DNA from: Cymbidium sinense
Taxonomy: Eukaryota > Streptophyta > Magnoliopsida > Asparagales > Orchidaceae
DNA: 64,000 nucleotides
NCBI GenBank assembly: GCA_021442155.1
Contig: CM038215.1
Coordinates: 6,534,976-6,598,975, forward strand
Direction of reading: 5' to 3'
The notes beneath the pieces were generated by a model that worked only from the letters and a program-made list of their open reading frames with translations, was not told the origin of the DNA and ran no database searches. Position 1 is the stretch's first letter. Every line of letters begins with the position of its first letter. Positions 11,621-24,060 of this stretch are shown in pieces. A program made the translations under genes and the position numbers.

Positions 11621-12733
11621 AACAATAACAACAACAACAACAATAAGCCTTTATCCCACTTAGTGGGGTCAGCTACATGAATCCTTTGTCTCCATCGTGC
11701 CCTACTATGTGTCAAATTCTCATTTAATTCAAGCATACTAAGGTCATTTTTTATACACCTTAACCAAGTCTTTTTAGGTCTACCTCTACCTTTCTTAATA
11801 TAAGGAAAATCTAATGCATCTACTCAAAATCATAACATTTTATGTTGCCAAACCATCTAAACTCTTTTAATCTTACCGCCATTGAGCTACTAATTTTTTC
11901 CTAACATACTCATTTTGCATTTTATCTTTAAGAGTAAAGCCACTCATCCACCTGAGCATCCTCATCTCTGTAACACTTAACTTAGTCTTATGCTTCTTTT
12001 TTACTAGCCAACATTCTGCACCATACATCATTGTAGGTCTTACCACAATCTTATAAAATTTTCCTTTAAGTTTAAGTGGAACTTTTCAACCACACAACAA
12101 GCCAGATGCATTCCTCCACTTCAACCATCCAACTTGAATTCTACTAATAACATCTCCATCTATTTCACCACCATTTTGAACAATAGCCTAAATATAATCG
12201 CTCTTATTAATGACTTGTTCACCTAATGTCACAACACTACCACTAGAACTTCTACAACTAAAATTACACTCCATATATTCAGTTTTAGATCTACTTAAAT
12301 GAAAACCTTTAGACTCTAATGTTGACCTCCATAAGTCAAGTTTCTCTTGGACTCCATCTCTAGTCTTATCAACAAGAAGAGTGTCATAATACAAAAAGCA
12401 TACACCAAGGTACATCTTCTTGTAAATACTTAATAAGAACATCCATAACTAAAGCAAAATGATAAGTGCTTAAAGCTGATCCTTGATGAAATCCAATTGA
12501 AATAGGAAAATATTTTATCAATCCTCCTTGTGTAAAACAAGTACTCTATTATACATATCCTTAATGACTTGAATATAACCAATATTAACTACTCTTTCTA
12601 GAACTCTCCAAAGAACATCTTTTGAAACTTTATCATAAAAAACCAATAATATAGATCCTCCCTTTTCTATACTCCATCAAACCTCTTAACCAATGTATAG
12701 CATCCATAGTTGATCTACTTGGCATGAAACCAA
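11621..12733 (-). mobile_element. RTE-type non-LTR retrotransposon, 5'-truncated (copy 1)
   Basis: The 3' end is at the left: an (AAC)n tail at 11621-11643 followed by CCCACTTAGTGGGGTCAGCT, the conserved 3' end of plant RTE elements. On the minus strand the RT C-terminal half reads LDLWRSTLESKGFHLSRSKT and EYMECNFSCRSSS, typical of the RTE/BovB clade. The polymerase box, normally FADD, reads YYDT. The 5' end stops at the GFMPxRST-like motif at 12733, where AAACCAAAAACCCTAAA could have served as a microhomology. There are many frameshifts, so this is an old dead copy within the array. Confidence 0.88.
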
Positions 12734-13680
12734 AAACCCTAAAAACCCTAAACTCTAAAGCCTAAGCACTAAACCCTAAGCCCTAAACCGTAAACCCAAA
12801 CCCAAACCCAAAACCCTAAACCCTAAAATGCTAAACCCTAAAACCTAAACCCTAAACCTTAAACACTAAACCCTAAATTCTAAACCCTAAAAACCTTAAC
12901 CTAAACTAAAAAGACCTAAAAATAAAATAAATAAAAAATCTAAAACTAAATAAAATAAAATAAAAACTTAAATTAAAACCTAAACTTAAAAATAAAATAA
13001 AATAAACAAATAAAAATAAATATAAATAAAATAAATAAAACCTAAATAAACTTAAAATAAAATAAACTTAAGAATAAAACCTAAATAAAAACTAAAAAAA
13101 ATAAAATAAAATAAAACTATAAAAAAATAAAATTAAATCTAAATATAAACTTAAACTTAAAACATAAACCTTAAAATAAAACCTAAAAAAATAAATAAAA
13201 AAATAAAACCTAAACCCTAAACCTAAAAAAAAAAATAAAAAATAAAATAAAAAATAAAATAAACCTAAACCTACTAAAATAAACTAAACTAAAGTTAATA
13301 AACCTAAACCTAATCTTAAAATAAACTAAACCTTAACAAAAAACCTAAACTAAATAAAATAAAATAAACTAAAAATAAAACTAAACCTAAACTAAAATAA
13401 AAAAAACTAAAATCAAAACCTAAAACTTAAACCTAAAAAATAAAATAAAAGCCTAAACCTAAATCTAAAAATAAAAAATAAAATAAAAATAAAACTTAAT
13501 TAAAAATTAAACGTAAACCTAGTCCTAAACTAAAAAAATAAACTAAAATAAATAAACCTAAAATAAATAAATTAAAATAAATAAAATTAAAAAAATAGAT
13601 CTAAATAAAAATAAAAATAAAAAAGTAGAATAAATAAAACCATAAACCCTAAAACCATAAACCCTAAATTAAACCTACAA
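12734..13680 (+). repeat. Telomere-derived satellite array between two RTE copies
   Basis: CCCTAAA-rich at 12734-12900, then AT-rich unit words up to about 13640 and a few CCCTAAA words before the next RTE tail. It is about one unit long and shows the usual internal order; the array mark itself is not visible here. Confidence 0.85.
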
Positions 13681-15370
13681 CCAACAACAATAAATAAACA
13701 AGCCTTAATCCCACTACCTACATGAATCCTTCGCCCATTGTGTCCTATTATGTGTCAAATTCTCATTTAATTCAAGTATACTAAGATCATTTTTAAACAT
13801 CTTAACCAAGTCTTTTAGGTCTACCCTACCTTTCTTAACATAAAAATCATCTACTCCTAAAAGTCATCGACTAAAACCACTAACTCTCCTAATCTTATCT
13901 ACCACTGAGCTACTCCAACTTTTCCTAACATACTATTTTGCATTCTATCTCTAAGAGTAAAGCCACTCATCCACCAGCATCCTCCCTAAATAACACTTAA
14001 CTTAGTCTTATGCTTCTCTTTATTGGCCAACATTCGCACCATAAGTCATTGCAGTCTTACCACCATCTTATAAAATTTTCCCTTAAGTTTAAGTGGAACT
14101 TTTCTATCACATAATAGGCCGATGCATTCCTCCACTTCAACCATCCAACTTGAATTCTACTAATAACATCTCCATCTATTTCACCATCATTTTGAACAAT
14201 AGAGCCTAAATATCTGAATCGCTCACTCTTATTAATGACTTGATCACCTAAAGTTACAACACTATCACTAAAACTTCTACAACTAAAATTACACTCCATA
14301 TATTCAGTTTTAGATCTACTTAAATGAAAACCATTAGACTCTAAAGTTGACCTCCATAATTCAAGTGTTGGACTCCTCTCTAGTCTTATCAACAAGAAGA
14401 ATTTCATCAAAAAAGCATACACCAAGGTACATCTTCTTGTAAATGCCTAACATCCATAACTAAAGTAAAAGATAAGGGCTTAATGTTGATCCTTGGTGTA
14501 ATAACTAAATAGGAAAATATTTTGTCAATCCTCCTTGTGTTTGGATGCAAGTAACAGATCTAGTATACATATCCTTAATGACTTGAATATAACCAATATT
14601 AACTCATTTCTTTTCTAGAACTCTCCAAAGAACATCTCTTGAGACTTTATCATAAGGTTTCTCTAAATCAATAAATATCATATGTAGATCCTTCTTACTT
14701 TCTATGCTTCTCCATCAAACCTCTTAACAAATGTATAACATCCATAGTAGATCTACTTGGCATGAAACCAAACGATTGTGAGAAACTATCACATCGTAAC
14801 CTATGCTCACTATTTCTCCCATAATTTTAATGTATGGACATTAACTTAATTCCTCTATAATTTGCACACTCTTGTGCATCACCTTTATTCTTAAATAAAG
14901 GAATCAACAAACTCTTTCTCCACTCATCCCATCTTTTAGTCTTTAAAATAACATTAAAAAGATTTGTAAGCCAAGAAATTCCTTGATCTCTAAACATTTC
15001 CACACATCTATTGGAATATTATCTGGTCCTAAGCTTCCACATTTCATTTTCTTTAAAGCTTCATTAACTATTTACTAATAATGATGATAAAATAAATGAA
15101 ATTCTCTATTTTGTTTAGGGTATTAAGGTTGCTAAAATCAATAACTTTCAATATCCTTCATTGAAAAGTTTATCAAAATACCTCATCCACCTATTTTCAA
15201 TATCTTTTCTAAGAAAAGCACTTTATTATTTTCATCCCAACTCACTTGAACTATGTCTACTTCTCCTATCTAACTTATACATACATCTTTCACCTTCTTT
15301 GGTATCTAATCTATTGTATAAATCACTAAAAGCTAAATTTCTTAAATCTAACCACTTTATATCTTTCCCA
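13681..15370 (-). mobile_element. RTE-type non-LTR retrotransposon, longer copy (copy 2)
   Basis: Same family and orientation as copy 1, with a degenerate CAACAACAATAA tail at 13681 and the RTE 3' end CCTACATGAATCCTT. From 15370 leftward the minus strand shows a pre-RT part (GERCMYKLDRRSRHSS), KKMKCGKLGPDNIPIDVWK, WRKSLLIPLFKNKGD, ECANYRGIKL and, in one open stretch (14425-14057), LWRSTLESNGFHLSRSKT and RFRYLGSIVQNDGE. The FADD-containing part is deleted or scrambled near 14400. The endonuclease and the rest of the 5' end are absent. Confidence 0.88.
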
Positions 15371-16295
15371 ATTAAATAAAATAAAATAAAAATTAAATAA
15401 AAACCTAAACCTGATAAATAAACCTTAAAATAAATAAAAAATTAAACTTAAACCCAAAACTAAAACAAAAAACCTAAACTTAAAATAAAAATTAAATAAA
15501 CAAAATAAAATAAACCTAAACCTAAACTAAAATAAACTAAACTAAAATAAATAAAACCTAAACCTAGTATTAAATTAAACTAAACCTAAACTTAAACTAA
15601 AGTAATAAAATAAATTAAACTAAAAATAAACATAAACCTAAGCTAGAAAATAAAACCTAAAATAAACCTATAATAAAAACCTAAAACCTAAACCAAAAAA
15701 AAAACCTAAACCTATAAATAAAATTAATGAATAAAACCTAAAAATAAAAAATAAAATAAAAACAAAACTCAACTAAAAAATAAACCTAAACCTAAACCTA
15801 AACCTAAAAAATAAACTAATATAAAGAACCTAAACTAAAATAAATAAACCTAAAATAAATAAAAATAAAAGATAAACTTAAATAAAAATAAAAAAATCAA
15901 ATAAACTAAAATAAATAAAAAATAAACTAAATAAACCCAAACCTTAATAAAAAAAACTTTAAACCCTAAATTCTAAACTGTAAAAATTAAACCCTAGACA
16001 CTAAAACTAACTCTAAACCCTAAACTTTAAGCATACAACCTTAAACCCTAAACCTTAAACCCTAATCCTAAATCCTAAACTCTAAAAGCATAAACCCTAA
16101 AACCCTAAACCCAAAACCCTGCACCCTAAACCCTAAACCCTAAACCCTACACCCTAAACCATAACCTAAAACCCTAAACCCTAAACCATAACCTAAAACC
16201 CTAAACCCTAAACCCAAAACCCTAAACCTAAACCTAAAGTAATTAAATAAATTAAAAAATAATCTGAAACCCCAAAAAACTTAAACTAAAACCCT
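15371..16295 (+). repeat. Telomere-derived satellite array
   Basis: AT-rich unit body at 15371-15935, ending in AAATAAACCCAAACCTTAAT plus an A-run (15936-15960, a decayed array mark), then CCCTAAA-rich sequence to the GRP fragment. Clean heptamers are densest at about 16085-16215. Confidence 0.88.
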
Positions 16296-16716
16296 AAGAA
16301 TAGGTGAGCCTTGAAAGGGAATGTCACACAAGTGTGCTCGCCTAGTCGTAGTGGAGGGAAGCTGAGGTAGTTGTTGTAGTGGTGATGGGGGATCTGAAGT
16401 TGCTGGTGGATATGGAGGTGGTGAGCAGTGGTGATTATCGAGGTGGGAGGAGTGACAAAGGGAGAGATCAGGGATATGATGGTGGATCCCGCTACTCGAG
16501 AGGAAAGAGTGGTTTTGATGGGAACTAAATAAACTAAAGAAGATCGACTGCTATTAGTCTTTATAATGGTGGTAAGTTATTTAGGGTTTTTAATTCGCTC
16601 TATGCATGCTCATTTTTTATCTATGTCATCGCTTGTGTTTTAGAAAACTTAATTTATTACTTGGTTGATGAAATCAAAAAGAAGAAATGTTGAACCTAAA
16701 TTTATTCTCTATTTAA
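16296..16716 (+). pseudogene. GRP fragment D with 3'UTR
   Basis: Plus-strand copy directly preceded by AACCCT. The RRM end is strongly damaged, but the tail GYDGGSRYSRGKSGFDGN (tryptophan codon now a stop) and the final asparagine and stop are clear near 16470-16535. The 3'UTR keeps TTTAGGGTTTTTAATTCGCT, CATGCTCATTTTTTATCTAT, GTCATCGCTTGTG and AAGAAGAAATGTTGAA, ending in an A-run with CCCTAAA words beyond. The glycine tail has insertions and frame changes. Confidence 0.85.
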
Positions 16717-18226
16717 ACAAAAAAATCAAAAACTCTAAACCCTAAAATTAAACTTGAACCTTAGACCTAAACCCTAAACCCTAAGCCCTAAAAATCCTAA
16801 ATCCAAAATCTTAAACCCTAAAACTAACCCTAAACCCCTAACCCTCATCTTACAACTCTAAACCTACAACCTTAAACCTACAACCCTAAACCCTAAACCC
16901 TAACAAACCATAAACCATAATCCCTAAAACCTACACCAAAACTCTAACTAAAACCTAAACCCTAACTAACCTAATCTAAACTATAAAACCTAAAACCCTA
17001 AAACCTAAACCCTAAAGTTTAAAGTTTAAACCCTAACACTAAACTTAACCCCTCACCCTAAACTCCTAAACTAAACCTAAAGTTTCAACCTAAAACCTAA
17101 ACCATAAAACCTAAACCCTAACCCTAAACCCTAAACCCTAAAACCCTAAATCGTAAACCATAAACCTTAAAAATCTAAAAACCTAAACCTAAACTAAATA
17201 AAATATAAAATAAAATAAATAAAAAATCTAACCCTAAATAAACTAAAAAAATGAAACAAATAAAAAATTAAAAATAAACTAAAATAAAACTAAAAAAATA
17301 AAATAAATCTAAGAATAAAAAACCTAAATAAAATAATAACTAAAAATAATATAAAACTTAAATAAAATAAAATAAAAACTAAATAAAAACCTAAACCTAA
17401 AAAAACTAAAAATAAAGCTTAAACCCTAAATAAAAAAAACTAAGCCTAAAAAAAATAAAAAAAATTAATTAAATTAACTTAAACCTAAACTAAAATAAAC
17501 TAAACTAAAATAAATAAAATCTAAACCTAAACCTAAAAAAAAAAACCTAAACTTAAACCTAAACTTAATAAAATAAAATAAACTAAAAATAAACCTCAAC
17601 CTAAACTAAAATATAAAACCTAAAAATAAACCTAAAATAAAAACCTAAAAATAGAAAGTCAAAACTTAAACCTAAACATAAAAATAATAAATACAACCTA
17701 TACCTAAAAAATAAAATAAAAATAAAAATCAATAAAAAATAAACCAAAACTTAAAAAATAAACTAAAATAATAAATCGAAACTAATATAAATAAAACATA
17801 AATAAATAAACTAAACTAAATAAAAATAAAAAATAAACCTAAATAAAAAAATAAAATAAAATAAACTCAAATAAATAAAAAATAAACTAAATAAACCTAA
17901 GCCTTTTATTTTTTTTAAAAAAAGCCCACTAAACCCTAAATCCTAGACCTTAAACCCTAATCCCTAAAACTAACCCTAAACTACAACCCTAAACCCTAAA
18001 ATGCTAAACCCTAAACCCTAAACCATAAATCTTAAACCCTAAACCCTAAACCCTAAACTTTAAAACCCTAAACCCTAAACCTGAAACTCTAAACCCTAAA
18101 ACCCTAAAACCCTAAACCCTAAACCCTAAACTATAAACCCTAAAACCTACAACCCTAAAACCATAAACCTAACCCAAAAAAACCCTAAACTAACCTAAAC
18201 CCTAAACCCTAAACCACCATAAACCT
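16717..18226 (+). repeat. Telomere-derived satellite array
   Basis: CCCTAAA block 16735-17165, AT-rich body 17190-17895, array mark in a diverged form at 17896-17926 (GCCTTTTATTTTTTTTAAAA), then CCCTAAA block 17930-18226 leading into the next GRP fragment. This is one complete unit, and the GRP piece sits inside its CCCTAAA block. Confidence 0.9.
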
Positions 18227-18670
18227 AAGAATGGCAAAACCTTGATTAGAACATCTCGGCCAACTAGACTCTATAGATTTGGCGGTGGAGCTAAGTGGAG
18301 CAAGGCATAGTGGTGGGGATCTGACGCTAGTGGATATGGTGGTGGTAGTTGGAGTAGTGGTGTTTATGAAGGCAGAGGAGCAATGGAGGTTATGGTGGTG
18401 GCGAGGATATATGGGATATGATAAGATCCGCTACTGAGTTGGTGGTCACGGAACTAGAAAAATTGAAGAATGGCTGACATGATCTGCTAATTTTGGAACT
18501 GTGTCTTTACAGTAGAGACTTCTCAACTTATCTAGTATTTTTGATTTGCTCTATGGGTGCTCAATTTTTATCTATGTCATCGCTTATGTCTTAAAAAACT
18601 TAGGGTGTTACTTGGTTCATGAAATCGAAGAGAAGAAATGTTGAATCCTAATTTTTTCTCTATTAAAAAA
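18227..18670 (+). pseudogene. GRP fragment E with 3'UTR
   Basis: Begins AAGAATGGCAAAACCTTGAT immediately after CCT, the same 5' breakpoint as fragments A-D and I. The RRM end and glycine tail are badly frameshifted, and the SRYSRG part is reduced to CGCTACTGAG. The 3'UTR is well kept: GGAACTGTGTCTTTACAGTA, TTTTGATTTGCTCTATG, GAAGAAATGTTGAATCC, then CTCTATTAAAAAAA. Telomere-like repeats follow at once. Confidence 0.83.
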
Positions 18671-18942
18671 ATTGTAAAACCTAAACCCTAAACCCTAAAC
18701 ACTAAACCCTAAACCCTAAACCCTAAATCATAAACCCTAAACTCTAAATCCTAAACCCTAAACCCTAAACCCTAACTATAAACCCTAAACCTTAAACCAT
18801 AAACCCTAAAACCCTAATCCCTAAACCCTAACACCTAAAATTGTAAACCCTAAACCATAAAACCTGCAACCCTAAACCCTAAACCCTAAACCCTAAACTA
18901 ACCCTAAACTCTAAACCCCAAAACTAGCCCTAAACCCTAAAC
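18671..18942 (+). repeat. CCCTAAA block at the right edge of the first array
   Basis: Fairly clean CCCTAAA heptamers, the freshest-looking stretch of the first array. It ends abruptly at about 18942, where unrelated AT-rich sequence begins. The retroelement block that follows ends at 31667 with a GRP 3'UTR scrap and more CCCTAAA, so both arrays may once have been continuous. Confidence 0.9.
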
Positions 18943-20039
18943 CTTGAATAAAGATGTCATTAGGTGTATATCTAAAGAATGACCTAATCCCAGCATAGTT
19001 ATGGTAGTAAAAGAAAATATCTTCAAGAGACATTGCCTTGACTATTAGAGATGTGAATACCCTAAAATCTAACCCTAATTTATATTATTATACCATATAT
19101 TAAGTATAATGTAGCATCATATATTTGAGCATGTAGTGATGTGTTTTTGGATGTTATAAGATGTTTTGAAATGTTTTAGTATATTATGGTATTATGCCCT
19201 ATAGTCTATATTAATAGAAATCATAAAAATATTGGTTTAATAAATCAGATGATGAAATTTCTTAAATTTGAAGTGGGAATTAGGTTGTACCAAAGGTCAC
19301 CACTTGTAGTATAAAAGTAAGATTTTATGTTCAAAATAAATATTATATGTTGTAGCATAGTATAGCATCATATATTATAATATATTGTTCTATGAATTTT
19401 AAATTCTTTAGTATTTTATCATGCAGAGAACCTACAATATCATTATTTATAAAAATGTAGATTTAGACTTCAAAATGGTGGAATTTGGCCAAATTCATAA
19501 TAGGTAGAGCATGGCATCATAATATACTATTTCAATTTCAAATATGTAAGTGATACGACTAAAACATATAGTTTTTTATTATTTAAACTAATTTTATGAT
19601 TTTTTTATCTTAGCAATCCCTTTTGATGTGATATGCAATATAATATAATATAATATAATATAGTGTATTATAATATAGGATCCCATAACAAAGTGTAGCA
19701 TCATGCAATATAGCATACTATTGTGTATTACTACTTATTGTTTAGCATATTTTAGATTGTTATAGTATGATGTAGTAGAGTTTATAGTGGTATAATTCAT
19801 AAAAATTCTAATTTATAGGCTAAGATGATGGGATTTGGCCAAATTTAAGGTAAGCTTTAGGGAACATCATTAGTGTGCTATGGAGTGTCATTTAATAAAA
19901 AAAAATGGAATTTTGCATCCAAAAGAAATGTTCATTTTTCAACCAAATTAATTAATTTTTTTCCTTAAAGTGATTCATTTTAAGGTGTAATGTAAGATAA
20001 TATATTATATGAATGCATATTAAAATATAAAAAATAATA

Positions 20040-20089
<50 letters not shown>

Positions 20090-20580
20090 TGAATGTGCTG
20101 ATGTGTTACTAAATGTTATCAAACATTTTAGTATGTTTTACTTTTGTTATGACATATTGGGTCAAAACTCACAAAAATGTTAATTTGAAGGTTGACATGG
20201 AAGAATTTGACAAAATTCATGGCACACACCAAGAAGCAACACAAAAATTATGCTATTTTGTACCATTTTTAATAGAAAATTAATAATTTTACATCTAAAA
20301 TGAACATTAATCATATTTTGAGAAAATTTTGTTATTTGTTACTTTTAAGTGATTCTAATAAAGTGTAATGTTAGACAATATTTTATATTATAGAAAATTA
20401 TAATATAACATCATATATTATAATATAATATAGTGTGTTAATTCATAATGTAATATGTTTTGTATGATATTGTATAGTTAGTTTGAGCTTGCACCATCAC
20501 AAATTATAAAATGGTGATTACAATGTTAAGATGATGCAATTTGAACAAATACATTGTTAGGCTTTTGGTTGAAGTATTAA
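18943..20580. repeat. Diverged ~350-bp tandem repeats, AT-rich
   Basis: No coding potential seen. A recurring phrase close to GATGGGATTTGGCCAAATTC occurs at about 19250, 19475, 19830, 20200 and 20535. It is followed each time by a similar run (TAGCATCAT/ATAATATA, then aaaTGGAATTTT...CATC-AAA-TGAA). Most spacings are about 335-370 bp. It lies on the 3' side of the minus-strand Tat element B, so it may be its 3' spacer or a separate satellite. Small internal microsatellites are listed separately. Confidence 0.6.
20044..20083. repeat. (TA)n microsatellite
   Basis: About 20 TA units, the longest simple repeat in the left half of the window, within one member of the 350-bp repeats. Confidence 0.97.
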
Positions 20581-22979
20581 AGGTGTGCATAAGAGAAGAA
20601 ATAAGATTTGATGAGAATTCCATGTCAAGGACATGGGGAGATCGTTAGGGAAATCACACGCATTGGACATGACATGTGAGGGGTCTATATCGAGGGCATA
20701 GAAGAAGAAAATCTGTTAGGGATAATGTTTGAAATTGATTTGATTATATGATATATGGAAAGAAGATCCGCTAGAGATAAGAATTTATAATCCACTGGGG
20801 ATTATGATCGAATTGACTTTAATTTGTGTTGTTTTAATTGATGTGGAGGCATATCTACTAGAGATATGGGCTCGAGTCCGCTAGGGATCGGGTATATGAA
20901 CCTTCTTCTGGGAAGTAGGTTTTATATCCTGGGATTAGGATTTGAGTTTGTTTTCATATATTTGTTTCAGGATGTATCCAGTAGAGATAATAGTTTGGTT
21001 GTATTTCTTTGATTTAGACTCTATTAGGGGAGTTGGTTTAATTTGGTTTGGTTTTGAATTTTATTTGTTTGCTTGACTTATTTATTTTATTTGTTTGCTT
21101 GACTTGTTTATATATGATTTGGAGCTCCACTAGAAAAAAAGGGTGTGATTTAACTCCACTAGAGAAAATAAGATTGGGTTTAATTTAACTGAGTTAATGT
21201 ATGGACCTTGTGGTGCGATGGACCCAAAAAAGGGTTAAATCAGCCTTGACCTACCTTAAGTTTACAAATCTAAAGGGATAGTCTACCGGCTGCGGGGTAG
21301 AGCTAACCAACCTAAGGGGTTGCCTTTCGATGTATAATGACTATGCTAAGAAGAAGACGTAGCAGACTTACATCTTCCAAAGCAAGGAACAACCACTGGG
21401 GTGACCTATTGGATGCACAACATATCAAACCTGACTTAGGGTGACTACTAAGTGAAGGCCGCTGGGGACTTATGTCAACTTAAAAGTAGTGAAGATTAAT
21501 TTTATCTTAAATATGATTTGATATGATTTGTTTGGTTTAGTTTGATTTCAAATTGAGGGCATATTCACTAGGGATGTGAGCTCGGTCAAATTTGATAGAT
21601 TTAATTTATGGACCATGTCAATGTGTGATGGACCCACCGAGAAGAGGCTATATCGAACTTGTCCTATCTCTGATTTACAAATCAAAAGAGATAGTTTACT
21701 GGTCATGGTAGAGCTAGGTTGGGAAGAAGGCGTAGTAGGCTTACATCTTCTAAAGGGAACAACTGGGTGACCTATTGGTAGCAAAATAAATTGAACGACT
21801 TAGGGCAACCAAGTGAATTCACTTATATCAACTTAAGAGTAGTCAATAATCCTATAGGGAATTTTTTGACATCCTAAAGATAGAATACACCTTAGGAAAA
21901 GGTACCGCTAGGGTGTCCTCCTAATACACAAGTGAATATATATTTTATTTATAAGTTTGTGGACCATGTTGGTGTAGGGACCACAAAGAAGGGTTCCTAT
22001 CTCCCTGACATCGACCAAGGAAGAATCTCATCCATAAGATGAATTCTCCAACCATAGGGTGGTTACTAGGAAAGGGGAACCATTGAATCCGATAGTAAAT
22101 CAGGTAGTGTATAAATGGGGTCACAAAGGACGTGATCCAAATATAGTGCCCATAGGGGAAGTGCTACTAGGGGCGTTATCCTCAGCCTTATAAAAGAAAT
22201 CCTATAAGTGTACGATGGCCAACTCAAGGAGAAAGCATAGCAGACTTACATCTGCCATGAGTGGTGTATCTTAAGATGCGAGAACCAACCAACCTAAGGT
22301 GTATCCATCATAATGAGTGGTGTATTCCTCAGCATAGTGAGAACCACCCAACCTAAGGTGCTCGTCAATATGCAATGATCAACCTAGAAAGAAAGCATGT
22401 AGGCTTACAACTTTCCAAATAGAACTGATCATCAGAATAGTCTATTAATGATGGGACAGATGCTATTTGACCTAGAGTGACTACTAAGCGGGGATCCACG
22501 AGGAAGGACTGGACCCAGACCTGAAGCATTCAGGAGGGAAGGAACAGCTAGGGGACTTATCCTAAACCTCAAATATACTTGACCCAGTTAATACACGAAG
22601 GCTAATCTAAGAAGAAAGGATAGCGTACTCACATCCTCTTAAATGAAGCCAACATGAGGTAGCTTACCGGCTACGTAGTAAGACATACCAAACTAATAAG
22701 GTGCTTATCAATGTGCCATGGACAAGTAAGGAAGAAAAGTGTAGCAGACTTACATCCTCCAAAGCAAAAAGACCACTAGGGGGACCCACTAGCAAGGTAG
22801 CATGTCAGCCCGACCTAGAGTAGCTACTTAGTGAGTGTCGCTGGGGCATTATCTCAACTCAGAGTAGCCTGAGACAAAAGATATGTGTTTGCTTTATATG
22901 TTTAAGTGTAGTTTCTATCTATGTTGTGTTGATGAAGGATAGAACACTGCTCAAGTTTCATACACCTACCCTAAACACA
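20581..22979 (-). repeat. Irregular repeats, probable 3' spacer of Tat element B
   Basis: The stretch lies downstream of the integrase of the minus-strand element B. From 20700 to 21570 a short word close to CCRCTAGRGATA recurs about ten times. From 21190 to 22870 a longer diverged module recurs: words close to AGCAGACTTACATCTTCCAA occur near 21360, 21733, 22240, 22400, 22622 and 22744, each with neighbours such as GACCTATTGG and CAACTTAAAAGTAG. Tat-lineage elements are known for long, tandem-repeat-bearing 3' untranslated regions, which fits. I see no open frame of note; small open frames at 21548-21784 on both strands overlap the repeats and look accidental. Confidence 0.55.
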
Positions 22980-23079
22980 TCATGCCAGATTCACAAACAA
23001 AAATACTTTCAACATGGAAGAGATTGAATTCAAAATGGAATTTTCATTGATGATAACTATTTTCAAAAATGATTTATAA

Positions 23080-24060
23080 TATTTCTTTAAGTATAGCCCA
23101 TTGATTAGAAGCATTAGTCCCTTTCTCTTATGATTAATAAGTTGATCAGATCCTCCTTGGTAGGCCTTCTCTATGGTGAAAGGGCCTTCCCAAGTGGGTT
23201 CAAACATGCCTCCCATATTATGATGGGAAACAATCGGTCTCCTTAGAATAAAATAAGCTCTCCTACTTGAAAAGCTCTAAGACAGACCAACTTATTGTGA
23301 GCTTGAGTCATTTTAGCTTTGTACAACCCAAGATTTTGGCATACTAGCAGACATCTCTTTTCTAAACCATTAAGCTCTTCTAACTGTAACTTAGCATTCT
23401 GCTCTATTGTGATCTTGCAACCCACAGCTATCCTTAGTGATTGGAGTTAGACTTCTAATGGTAGAATGACTTTGGACCTATATACTAAGGAGAAAGGAGT
23501 AGGCTGAATTGGTGTTTTATATGTGGTGCGGTAGGCACACAAGGCTTCAACTGATTGCTCATGCCACTGTTGCTTATTATTGTCGAGTGTCTTCTTTAAT
23601 ATTTGGATGAGAGTTTTTTTTGAAGACTTCTAAAGCCGTTTGACCTCGATCAATTGATGGTAGAATATCTCCAATCTATATTGTGTCTCAAAGAAAAGTT
23701 GTTGATATCAGTGCTCTTGAATGCAGTATCATTATCAGATAATTAATTCAAGGCACTCCGAACCTATATACGATATGGTTCTAAAAAATTGAGCACATGC
23801 TCGACCTCTCGAGAATCCTTCACCCATTTGGAAAAGTAGTAGTGTAAGATAAAGATGACCCTTGAAAGAAGGAGGATCAATCAAACCCACTATGTCGATG
23901 CAACACTCAATAATGAGGCCAATGTATGAATAGAATGTTGGGTGGTAGGACCACACCGGTATTTGACATTGGTGGCATCACTAGTCTTATCCATGCAATC
24001 TTTGATTATCGATGGCCAATGGTATTCTAGTATCTTGATATTAGCTTTCATCTTAAACCC
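23080..24060 (-). pseudogene. Integrase, Tat copy B
   Basis: DDE integrase that would insert element cDNA. The minus strand shows YHWPSIIKDCM (end of the zinc-binding part), CIDIVGLIDPPSFKGHLYL with the first catalytic Asp at 23894-23896, SDNDTAF with the second Asp at 23734-23736, and ALEVF with the Glu at 23628-23630. The second Asp and the Glu are about 35 codons apart, as in DD35E enzymes, but the motifs lie in different frames, so frameshifts separate them. QQWHE and ALCAYRTTYKTPIQPTPF follow. The C-terminal part carries WEGPFTIEKAYQGG and ends with LYLKKYY near 23085. Confidence 0.85.

Noticed and set aside
15161..15379. Plus-strand open frame of 72 codons as a gene
   Set aside because: It is antisense to the pre-RT part of RTE copy 2.
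1931..18942. True chromosome end
   Set aside because: Repeats are decayed, change polarity, and are flanked and interrupted by retroelements on both sides, so this is internal telomere-like DNA.
20044..20083. Origin or matrix-attachment site at the TA run
   Set aside because: A simple microsatellite explains it; nothing else nearby supports a function.
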